This document shows positions 17,307 through 25,055 of a DNA stretch of 64,000 nucleotides, in pieces (the first letter of the stretch is position 1; each line of letters opens with the position of its first letter). Both the position numbers and the translations under genes were made by a program. The notes under the pieces were generated by a model that worked only from the letters and a program-made list of their open reading frames with translations, made no database searches and was not told the DNA's origin. This DNA is from JASGMR01 sp963664675 (GTDB taxonomy: Bacteria > Thermotogota > Thermotogae > Petrotogales > Kosmotogaceae): the NCBI GenBank assembly GCA_963664675.2, contig CAXXLB010000002.1:186001-250000 (forward strand), read 5' to 3'.

Positions 17307-18526
17307 CTTTTAACAGTCCCCAATAAAATAATTGCGTCGCAATTCACAGGATAGTAGCCATTTTTAGAAATTGTATCTATTAAATTATAGTATTTCTGAA
17401 GATCTTCGAATTTGTAAATTTCACTTATATGGGGTTTATGATACGGTTGTGAGAGATAAAACAGATCTAATATTTCGCTCTTTTTTTCCTCATTATTCAA
17501 GAATATATAAGTTTCTTTCGAGTCTATTTCTTCAAGAGGGTAATAATTATCTATTGTATAAATATTGGTATATTCAGCATGATTATCCCACTGACCCTGA
17601 ATAATTGAAGAAAAATTACCTATCTTATAATAATCGGGAATATTGTTAACAATGTAGATGACGGTTTTTTCCACAGGTTCTTCAGGAATATCATCGGTTA
17701 AGTATAAAGAACCATCCTCTTCATCTATAAAGTACGGAACACTACCGAAAGATATAGTGTTGTTTCCGATTAAATAATTCATTCCCAGTTGAAGAATTTC
17801 TTCAAAGGAAATATTCACCTCTGCATTTCCCATAAAAAAATTAACAGCTTCTAGAATTTTTTTGTACCCACCATGTATAATGCTGTTGAATAACTGATTA
17901 AGAACATCTTTTTGTCTCTGAATTCTTCCAATATCTCCGAGTCCATCCTGTCTGAATCTCACGTATTTCAGCAAATCTTCTCCTTGTAAATAATTCATAC
18001 CCATAGGAAAATAAATGTGTAAGTCCTGTTGAAAATCATCATAAATCATCGGTTCATCGAGAAAAACTTTCACGGGCCCTGTTATTTCTGTTATTTTTGA
18101 AACGAGGCTGAAATCGGCAATTATATATCCTCTTATTTTTTCGTCGTAATAATTTTCAATAAAATCTATCAGGGCCGCAGTTCCATAAAGATTATTTATA
18201 GAATTTATTTTATGGTATTCTCCTTCATATTTTATGATCGAATCCCTTGGAATATTATTAACCGAGATGTTTCCATCATCACCTATGCTCACTTTAAGTA
18301 TAAAATCCGTCCTGCCACCGGAGGATTCCTTTCCTCCTGTATCTATACCTAAAATGAGATACGAACCACTTACAGGTTCGCTGATAAAATTATTTACCAG
18401 GTCATTGACGGATATATAAAAAATATAAAATAAACCTGAAATTGAAAATATCGATAATAAAACAAAAATAAAAATTAAAAGAGATTTAAAACTCTTATTC
18501 CTGTAATTCTTCTTTGGCTTTTTCAA
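17303..18526 (-). CDS. LytR-CpsA-Psr (LCP) family protein
   Basis: 407 residues. N-terminal anchor (about 15-38), then the LCP domain with YLILGIDTGG, GGRTDFILKVSI, NIPRDS and YVRFRQDGLGDIGRIQRQ. These carry the Asp and Arg residues that bind polyprenyl-pyrophosphate. LCP enzymes attach glycopolymers to peptidoglycan outside the membrane. The C-terminal 170 residues are extra. The TTG start lies inside the upstream gene (32-base overlap) with only a weak ribosome site, so the start is less certain. Confidence 0.88.
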   Translation of the reverse strand: MKKPKKNYRNKSFKSLLIFIFVLLSIFSISGLFYIFYISVNDLVNNFISEPVSGSYLILGIDTGGKESSGGRTDFILKVSIGDDGNISVNNIPRDSIIKYEGEYHKINSINNLYGTAALIDFIENYYDEKIRGYIIADFSLVSKITEITGPVKVFLDEPMIYDDFQQDLHIYFPMGMNYLQGEDLLKYVRFRQDGLGDIGRIQRQKDVLNQLFNSIIHGGYKKILEAVNFFMGNAEVNISFEEILQLGMNYLIGNNTISFGSVPYFIDEEDGSLYLTDDIPEEPVEKTVIYIVNNIPDYYKIGNFSSIIQGQWDNHAEYTNIYTIDNYYPLEEIDSKETYIFLNNEEKKSEILDLFYLSQPYHKPHISEIYKFEDLQKYYNLIDTISKNGYYPVNCDAIILLGTVKS

Positions 18527-19226
18527 TTGAATCTTCTTGTATGAAATATACTAATTTTGGATCTCCATTTTTTTCTGCATATATTTCAACGGGATATTCC
18601 GTCAGGCCTTCTAGCGTAATTTCGCTAATTCTGGAATTTGACATTCTGTTAATAAAATTAGCCAGAGAACCGCCATCTACATTAGTATAATTTGACGCAT
18701 TGAATGAATCGAGATAATTGTTTACTTTAAAGTAATCGAAAAAACCGAACCCTCTTCCGGCCAGAGAATCGATAAATTCTGAGAATGTATCGACTTCATT
18801 TCCCAGTTTAGAAGAAAGATTTTTCAGCGTGTCTTCATCAAGTTCAAGAAAATAAATATCATCCGTGTTCATATTGAACCACGAAGCTAAAGTAGCAAGA
18901 GTTTTATCCGTATCTTCAAGGGAAATAATATCATCTTCCCCATTAACAGAACCATTTAAGGGAATAGAGATTTCGGTGATTTTGCCATTATTTCTCGTCC
19001 TGAGTAATATGAATTCAGTTTTATCCGAATCGTTCACTTTTATTAAATAATCAACACTTTCAGCTTTCATTGCCGCGCTGTTATCGATATTTCCTTTAAC
19101 GCTGAAAATCCATATCGCTCCGACAATTATTACGGCCACTACAACCAAGATTATAATAATCCATTTTTTGCTTTTTTTCCTTACTTCGTCAGTTTTCCCA
19201 TGGTGATCTGCAGGTTTTAAAGGCAT
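18495..19226 (-). CDS. Single-pass membrane protein in the yqeK-LCP operon
   Basis: 243 residues: a charged cytoplasmic N-terminus, one membrane helix (about 22-45, WIIIILVVVAVIIVGAIWIF), and a soluble outer domain rich in Asp and Asn. The outer domain resembles the size of an LCP-like partner but lacks the LCP motifs. ATG 19226 has GGGAGG. It overlaps the LCP gene and follows yqeK by 3 bases, so it probably works with the LCP enzyme. No known family. Confidence 0.7.
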   Translation of the reverse strand: MPLKPADHHGKTDEVRKKSKKWIIIILVVVAVIIVGAIWIFSVKGNIDNSAAMKAESVDYLIKVNDSDKTEFILLRTRNNGKITEISIPLNGSVNGEDDIISLEDTDKTLATLASWFNMNTDDIYFLELDEDTLKNLSSKLGNEVDTFSEFIDSLAGRGFGFFDYFKVNNYLDSFNASNYTNVDGGSLANFINRMSNSRISEITLEGLTEYPVEIYAEKNGDPKLVYFIQEDSIEKAKEELQE

Positions 19227-19229
19227 AAC

Positions 19230-19835
19230 TTAATCCTCCCAAAAATTTGAATTCCATACCTCAATAGATTCAGGTATTATCGGTCTGTTCTTTTTTAAAG
19301 CCCATTCTATTTTTGATTTTATCACTTTTAAATAAACTTTTTCCAGATTTTGAAAAGCTTCATCTCTAAAAATTGTTGCCTCTTCATGAGTTCTCCCTAT
19401 TTCACAGAAATCTGAAACAACTATTATTTTTCCCATCAAATCCAGATTTATATGACCCGAAACATGCCAATATATTGCATTATAGCAAGATGGCGAGATA
19501 TCAAATTTGCTGTTCAAATACATTGCCGAGATTTTCCCATGAAGCAATATCGGACGGTTTATTTCTATTTTACTGGGTTGATAGTTGTACAGTCTACAGT
19601 ACTCCATATATTCACAGTCTTTTAAACCCCTCATCAAGTCATGCCCGTATGCCGCAATGGAAACTTCTTCGGGAGAAACACCGAATCTCCTGGCCAACTC
19701 AATGGCCAAAGATTCGACGTTTTTTATATGAGTGTATCTCTTGATCGAATTGAGTTTTTTTGTCAGTTCCTTTATCTGAAAAAGTACATCATTTGATTCT
19801 ATATTGTATTTCAACCTTCCTACTAACTCCCTCAC
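19230..19835 (-). CDS. yqeK: YqeK-like HD phosphohydrolase
   Basis: 201 residues. HD-domain metal ligands are visible: H in YTHIKNVE, HD in AAYGHDLMRG, H in LLHGKISA, WHVSGH and VVSDFCEIGR. YqeK proteins cleave diadenosine tetraphosphate symmetrically to ADP. In many Firmicutes yqeK also sits near an LCP gene. The ORF starts with GTG at 19835 inside the preceding gene; an in-frame TTG at 19814 is an alternative. Confidence 0.87.
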   Translation of the reverse strand: MRELVGRLKYNIESNDVLFQIKELTKKLNSIKRYTHIKNVESLAIELARRFGVSPEEVSIAAYGHDLMRGLKDCEYMEYCRLYNYQPSKIEINRPILLHGKISAMYLNSKFDISPSCYNAIYWHVSGHINLDLMGKIIVVSDFCEIGRTHEEATIFRDEAFQNLEKVYLKVIKSKIEWALKKNRPIIPESIEVWNSNFWED

Positions 19836-21015
19836 CTAAACCCAATGAAATGGAAAAAACATTTGGATTACTCAATTCAAAGTTATTTATAATTCTATCA
19901 TCAATTTCAACCTTCAGATCATATACGTTTCCAATTTGATCCTCAATAGAAACAACAGTGAGTTCATCGGAAAAATTTGAAACATAATATATATTGGTAT
20001 AAACCTTATCCTGAACATAGGACTCCTTTTTTCCCTTTATTTCAAGAGAAGTCGCGATTTTTTTCAAAACCGTTTCTTTTTGTCCCTGTGGAATTGTCTG
20101 AATGTGGGTATTTCCCATTAAAAATCCATCTTCATAGATTTCGATCGAGCCTGCTGGTAAATCAAAGGGTAGTGTACCAATTCTTAAGTCGATGTCCACA
20201 CCCTGAAAATAATCTGTTGAGGACCATCCGGGTCTGAATACATATTGTTTGCCGCTGGGAATGTCCTTTGAAAGGAAAGAAACTGAATTATATTTTTCTG
20301 TGAGAGGAACCTCTATTTCGTAACTCCACAGATTCGATGTCTGATAACTCTGATCCGAAGCATAACTTTCTGAATAATCCATCATAACGTTTTTTTGATA
20401 AACCTGAAAATCATTTCCCAGATCAGCATTGACTATTTGAATTTTTTTGTTTGAAAGATCGTAATCGGAGAATATTAAAAAAGATCCGTCCATGTGGGAT
20501 GTTTTATCTTTAAAATTTATAACGTATTTTGCCGACCATCCTGTGGAATTCAATCTGTATGAATAGATTATTTCTCTGTTCAAACGTTCAAAAAAATTGA
20601 CTTTAAGTTTATCTTTTGGGGAGTAATTTGAATTTAAAAATATGATTTTTCCATTTGTTTTAAAATGAATATTCCCCTTTGAATCCTTTAAAACAGGCCC
20701 GTCAGCATCGATAAGAGTAAAATATTCTTCCATTCCATTTTCATATCTTACCAAAACCTGCTTTCCCTCGTATTTTTCCAGGAAGGTGGAGTATGAATCA
20801 CCTTTTAAAAGTGAAACAACGGTTTTTTCCGGTAAATTGCTGAAAGAGAATCCGGATAGATCAGACGAAACGCCATCAGGCAATTCCAGAGTGAATTCGG
20901 AACCATTCGCAATTTCGGAATTCACAAAATAACCAAAATTAGGATAAATATAAACTGTTCCTGAAATTGCCAGAGTGGAAACGATCAAAACAATCAATAT
21001 AAAAATTTTTTTCAT
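19789..21015 (-). CDS. Exported DUF4139-like protein
   Basis: 408 residues from ATG 21015, which has GAGGAGG at ideal spacing; an in-frame GTG six codons earlier lacks one. Signal peptide at 1-17. The central part (NSTGWSAKYVINF... and SYEIEVPLTEKYNSVSFL) and the end (QIGNVYDLKVEID...VEIQYRIK) follow the DUF4139 pattern of beta-rich envelope proteins. Function is not established. Its 3' end overlaps yqeK by 47 bases. Confidence 0.75.
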   Translation of the reverse strand: MKKIFILIVLIVSTLAISGTVYIYPNFGYFVNSEIANGSEFTLELPDGVSSDLSGFSFSNLPEKTVVSLLKGDSYSTFLEKYEGKQVLVRYENGMEEYFTLIDADGPVLKDSKGNIHFKTNGKIIFLNSNYSPKDKLKVNFFERLNREIIYSYRLNSTGWSAKYVINFKDKTSHMDGSFLIFSDYDLSNKKIQIVNADLGNDFQVYQKNVMMDYSESYASDQSYQTSNLWSYEIEVPLTEKYNSVSFLSKDIPSGKQYVFRPGWSSTDYFQGVDIDLRIGTLPFDLPAGSIEIYEDGFLMGNTHIQTIPQGQKETVLKKIATSLEIKGKKESYVQDKVYTNIYYVSNFSDELTVVSIEDQIGNVYDLKVEIDDRIINNFELSNPNVFSISLGLGEGVSRKVEIQYRIK

Positions 21016-21026
21016 AAATAACCTCC

Positions 21027-21305
21027 TCACCATTTTTCTGAAATAATGTCATTTATATCAAGATTAAAAAACAAAAACCTTTTTTCAACAGAAGAAAGTA
21101 TAGAATCTATTTCTGAAGAAGAATTTGCAATGAGGGCAACGGAAATTTCCAACCAGTATTTTGAATCTTGTTTGCCTGTTTCAACAACAGAAGCGTTGAA
21201 TTTGCCTTTCAGATCACTGAGAACTTTTCGCAGGATCATTCTTTTTTCCTTTAAAGAATTAATGGCCGTTAATTTTATCAAATAAGTGTTTATGGCACAA
21301 TGCAT
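21027..21305 (-). CDS. YlxP-like DUF503 protein
   Basis: 92 residues of the DUF503 family: SLKEKRMILRKVLSDLKGKFNASVVETG..D.KYWLEISVALIAN. Homologues such as YlxP sit in ribosome-maturation operons; a role in RNA or ribosome biology is suspected but not shown. It is the first gene of the nine-gene minus-strand operon. GGGGG precedes ATG 21305 by 8 bases. Confidence 0.85.
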   Translation of the reverse strand: MHCAINTYLIKLTAINSLKEKRMILRKVLSDLKGKFNASVVETGKQDSKYWLEISVALIANSSSEIDSILSSVEKRFLFFNLDINDIISEKW

Positions 21306-21476
21306 ATGTTATACCCCCATCTGTTCTTTTATATATGACATTTTTTTTGTATTTTCGGTTCTCAGCCTTTTTTGAGCGGTGTGTGTCAGAATGTTTTTTA
21401 TGAAGTGTGAAAAATTCTAAATATCTGTAAAAAATTTTGTTAGAATATTAATACATTTTATTTGGAGGGTGATTTT

Positions 21477-22436
21477 ATGGAGAGAAAGACGATATTTTTT
21501 ACATTTAAAATTCCTGAAGAAGCAGAATTTATATTAAAGGATCACCATTTAATTGTAAACGAAGAGGACCGTTTTTTGACTAAAGAGGAAATAATAGCCG
21601 GTGCTAAAAATGCAGATGCGCTTGTTTGCCTTTTATCAGATAAAATTGATTCTGAAATTATCGATAGTTTGCCAAATTTAAAGGTCATAGCCAATTATGC
21701 TGTCGGGTACAACAATATAGATCTATCGGCTGCAAAAGAAAAGAATATTTATGTTACAAACACTCCGGATGCTTTGACTGACGCTACGGCGGATATCACT
21801 ATCGCGTTACTTTTGGCGGTTTCAAGGAGAATAGTGGAGGGTGATAAATTTGTCAGAAAAGGAAAATTCACAGGCTGGAAACCTCAATTGCTGGTAGGTC
21901 GCTCAATTAAAGATAAAACTCTGGGAATAATAGGTCTTGGAAGAATAGGAAAAGCCGTTGCAAAAAGAGCTCAGGCATTTGGAATGAATGTTATATATTT
22001 TAATAGAATGCCTCTTGATAAAGAGACAGAGAAAAAATTGAATGTGGAGTATTCGAGTTTGGAAAAATTGCTCAAGGAATCCGATGTGATAAGTTTACAT
22101 TGTCCATTGAATAAAAGTTCAGAACATTTATTGAATGAAAGAAGATTAAAGATGTTGAAAAAAGACTGTATATTGATAAATACCGCCCGGGGAGCGATCA
22201 TAGAAGAAGATGCGCTGATAAAATTGTTAAAAAGCAATGTTATATTCGGAGCGGGGTTCGATGTTTATGAAAATGAACCTGAAGTTCCTGAAGAATTGAA
22301 GAAATTGGAAAATGTGGTTTTGTTGCCTCATTTGGGTTCGGCCGATGATGAAACACGAAAACAAATGGCTTTTATGGTGGGACGAAACGTTAAAATTGCC
22401 CTGGAAAGCAAAAAACCACCGAATAACGTTTATTAA
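21477..22436 (+). CDS. D-isomer specific 2-hydroxyacid dehydrogenase (glyoxylate/hydroxypyruvate reductase type)
   Basis: 319 residues from ATG 21477, preceded by GGAGGGT; the TTG five codons earlier overlaps that site. NAD-binding GLGRIGKAVAKRA with the acidic-to-N...R switch FNR at the end of beta-2, catalytic Arg in NTARGAIIEE, Glu in YENEPEVPEEL and His in LLPHLGSAD. The enzyme reduces glyoxylate, hydroxypyruvate or a related keto acid. The FNR end suggests NADP could be used. It converges on and overlaps the second patatin gene by 4 bases. Confidence 0.92.
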   Translation: MERKTIFFTFKIPEEAEFILKDHHLIVNEEDRFLTKEEIIAGAKNADALVCLLSDKIDSEIIDSLPNLKVIANYAVGYNNIDLSAAKEKNIYVTNTPDALTDATADITIALLLAVSRRIVEGDKFVRKGKFTGWKPQLLVGRSIKDKTLGIIGLGRIGKAVAKRAQAFGMNVIYFNRMPLDKETEKKLNVEYSSLEKLLKESDVISLHCPLNKSSEHLLNERRLKMLKKDCILINTARGAIIEEDALIKLLKSNVIFGAGFDVYENEPEVPEELKKLENVVLLPHLGSADDETRKQMAFMVGRNVKIALESKKPPNNVY

Positions 22437-23743
22437 AGTTCTCTATATTTGTTTTTAAAATCCTCAGAAAATTCCGACGGTAATATTTCGCAATCGCAAT
22501 TTTCTGTAATAAAATCAAAAAAGTGTATCAGTTCGCTGTAGGAGATTCTTTTATTCATTATGATAAAGGAATCTTCTTTATTTTTCCAGTTTCCTGAAGA
22601 AATCTCTTTGACCAAATCGAGTCTGGTATAAGGCAAAAGATCATCCAGCTTTAAATAACCGGCCAGTTTTTCCAGTATTTCATTGAGTACGTCCGAAGGA
22701 GAACTCTTTAGAGTTATTTTCTCAAAATAGGGTAGAAGCACCCTGTAATAATTGTATTCGGGGGATGTGTTATCAATATATTCCAGACTTAAAATTGAAA
22801 ATGCGGTTTTTAATTTTTCTTCAGATATGTTCAAAAGAATTTCTTTCAGATATTCGTAGGGTTCATCGATAATAAAATAATCTTCACCGGCCAGATTTCC
22901 AAGAATTCTTTGAGTATCAAGATATCCCAATTTTATGTACTTATAATAACTATCCGGATCGAAATCGAGAAAGCCTCCCAATTCTTTTGAAGGGGAAACT
23001 TGTATATGATTGATGTCTTTATCAAAGGATAACCTGATGTCCGTTATTATATCTCTGGGCGTTTTAAGACTTATCCTGACAGAGAGAATATTTTTCCTGC
23101 CCCTTTCCACGGCCATCGAAACAGGTACATTTGAATAAAATCCTCCATCTATATATTTTTCTTCTTCGATAACGTATCTTTGAAAACCGGGAAAATTAGA
23201 ACTCGCCAGTATATAATCCTTCAATTCTCCTTCGGGAATATCTTCGATGAACAGTTCCTGCCCCTCGAAATTCGTATAATTCACCGTTACCAACCCGTAA
23301 TCGATCTTTGAATTTCTTATTTTTTCTTCATCTATTGAATTATAGATAAAATCTATCATGGGTTGAATTTTTATACCGTTGCTGGTGATCAGTTCCCAGA
23401 TAACCGAGAAATAATCGTTCATGGTTTCGAAGGTCATATCCGTTTTCAGGATATCGATTATTTTTGGCTCAACTTCCATGAGTCTTTTGTAATCTATGGA
23501 CATCCAGAGATTTTTGGCGGATTCATAATCGCCCATAGTTATCGCCGCTCCATTTATTGCTCCTACCGATGTTCCATAGACACCATCTATATTATAACCG
23601 TTATCGGTTAAAGCTTTCCAGACACCAAGCTGATAAACTCCCTTTGCTCCACCACCGGAAAGGACAAGGGATATATCCTTTGAAAAAAACAAAGATGAGG
23701 ATAACGCGATAAATAATAGTATGAGTATAAAAATTTTCTTCAT
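22433..23743 (-). CDS. Exported patatin-like phospholipase (paralog 2)
   Basis: 436 residues from ATG 23743. Signal peptide at about 1-20, oxyanion motif GGGAKG, nucleophile GTSVG (S59) and D199 in YIDGGFY. The length and the layout of the C-terminal half match those of the patatin at 13299-14609, so the two are diverged duplicates eight kilobases apart. It is monocistronic, with 257 bases of DNA before it. Confidence 0.9.
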   Translation of the reverse strand: MKKIFILILLFIALSSSLFFSKDISLVLSGGGAKGVYQLGVWKALTDNGYNIDGVYGTSVGAINGAAITMGDYESAKNLWMSIDYKRLMEVEPKIIDILKTDMTFETMNDYFSVIWELITSNGIKIQPMIDFIYNSIDEEKIRNSKIDYGLVTVNYTNFEGQELFIEDIPEGELKDYILASSNFPGFQRYVIEEEKYIDGGFYSNVPVSMAVERGRKNILSVRISLKTPRDIITDIRLSFDKDINHIQVSPSKELGGFLDFDPDSYYKYIKLGYLDTQRILGNLAGEDYFIIDEPYEYLKEILLNISEEKLKTAFSILSLEYIDNTSPEYNYYRVLLPYFEKITLKSSPSDVLNEILEKLAGYLKLDDLLPYTRLDLVKEISSGNWKNKEDSFIIMNKRISYSELIHFFDFITENCDCEILPSEFSEDFKNKYREL

Positions 23744-24012
23744 TCGATCACCCACTTCTTTAAGAGTATAATAGTATGTTTAATTTTATCTTTAAAATAG
23801 AGGATAACAATATTAAAAGTGAGTGTGAATAAATTTATTTTGCGTTAATTTTAGTTCATTCATCAATACAAATTGGGAATTTAAAATGCATAACTAAAAT
23901 TGTATATAAGTTTTCAAGTATATGAAGAATCGGTTTGCAGATGGGAACAGATAATCAATGCGAAATTTATATGTGATAAAATTGAGTGAAAAGTCTGTTT
24001 AGGGGTGATATT

Positions 24013-24654
24013 TTGAGAAATGATTTGATAAAGTGGCATTATGAAAAGACTGCCGAAAAATTGATAAAAAATCTGAAAAAAAGAAACATTAATGGTTATT
24101 TTGTTAATTCCCCGGAAGAAGTGAATTCTTTGGTGAAAAAAATAATTCCGGAAGAATGTGTTGTTGGATGGGGTGGTTCGTTGACCATGAATGCGTGCGA
24201 TACAATATCTTTTCTTAAAAAAAACGGTTATAGGTGCTTGGACCGGGCGGAGGCTAAAACAACCGAAGAAAGAGAAGAAATACTTAGGAAACATTTTTCT
24301 GTAGATGCATATTTTTGTGGAATAAATGCAATCACTATGGATGGTGAAATAGTACAGTTGGATGGAAATGGAAATAGGGTGGCGGCGATGATTTTCGGTC
24401 CCAAAAAAGTTATTTTGCTGGCGGGGATGAATAAGGTAGTCGAAGATTTCGAAGCTGCACTTAAAAGAATAAAAAGAATTTCTCCGATGAATGCAAAGCG
24501 TTTGAAACTTGATACTCCATGCACTGAGACAGGCTATTGTGTTGATTGTAAAGTGAAAAACAGAATATGTGAATCATATGGTGTGATAACTGATTCGACC
24601 AGAAAAAAAGACAGGTTCCATGTTATTTTAATTGGGGAAGAACTCGGTTTGTGA
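24013..24654 (+). CDS. LUD-domain protein (LutC/YkgG-like)
   Basis: 213 residues from TTG 24013, which follows AGGGGTGAT; the open frame extends nine codons further up without a ribosome site. The sequence AEKLIKNLKKRNINGYFV...GWGGSLTMNACDTI...GINAITMDGEIVQLDGNGNRVAAMIFGPKKVILLAGMNKV is the LUD pattern of lactate-utilisation-type proteins. C-terminal Cys (CTETGYCVDCKVKNRIC) could bind metal. No lutA or lutB gene is adjacent, so the reaction is open. Confidence 0.85.
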   Translation: MRNDLIKWHYEKTAEKLIKNLKKRNINGYFVNSPEEVNSLVKKIIPEECVVGWGGSLTMNACDTISFLKKNGYRCLDRAEAKTTEEREEILRKHFSVDAYFCGINAITMDGEIVQLDGNGNRVAAMIFGPKKVILLAGMNKVVEDFEAALKRIKRISPMNAKRLKLDTPCTETGYCVDCKVKNRICESYGVITDSTRKKDRFHVILIGEELGL

Positions 24655-24917
24655 AAACGTTTGAAATTATTATTTCCGGAAGAGTTCAAAGAGTAGGCTA
24701 TAGATACTTCTGTTTTAAAGTTGCTGAGCGTCTCGGAATTAAAGGTTATGTTGAAAATTTATTGGATGGAAAAGTCAGAATAATCATTACCAATGAAGAA
24801 GAAGAAAAAAATTTGTTTATAGAAGAATTGAAAAAAGGCCCTGTATTTGCCAGAGTTGATTATATGAATGTAGATGAAATAAAATTGAGAGAATTCTCAA
24901 GTTTTTCAATTAAGTAG
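24651..24917 (+). CDS. acyP: Acylphosphatase
   Basis: 88 residues. The motif SGRVQRVGYRYF supplies the catalytic Arg and the phosphate loop, and GYVENLLDGKV supplies the catalytic Asn. It hydrolyses acyl phosphates in the cytoplasm. The GTG start overlaps the LUD gene stop by 4 bases. Confidence 0.92.
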   Translation: MKTFEIIISGRVQRVGYRYFCFKVAERLGIKGYVENLLDGKVRIIITNEEEEKNLFIEELKKGPVFARVDYMNVDEIKLREFSSFSIK

Positions 24918-24969
24918 AATTAGGATTTAATAATGAATATGAAATCTTTTAAACTGTTTTTTTATGTGA

Positions 24970-25020
24970 TATAATTCAACTCGACGGGGAGAGGTGTAAA
25001 CCGCTCCCCTCTTGGGTCGA
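24970..25020 (+). promoter_or_regulatory. Promoter and structured 5' leader of the foldase gene
   Basis: TATAAT at 24970-24975 with no clear -35 box puts the start near 24982. The transcript would begin inside a hairpin: TCGAC (24981-24985) with GTCGA (25016-25020), enclosing GGGGAG/CTCCCC (24986-24991 with 25004-25009). An alternative pairing of GAGAGG (24989-24994) with CCTCTT (25008-25013) is possible. The ribosome site GGTGGAGG follows at about 25040. Confidence 0.6.
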
Positions 25021-25055
25021 ATATAATAATGATGCGCAAGGTGGAGGAATAAAAA

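Noticed and set aside
24976..25045. Fluoride riboswitch
   Set aside because: The hairpin and a TGATG downstream recall it loosely, but the conserved pseudoknot segments and spacing are absent and the gene is a foldase.
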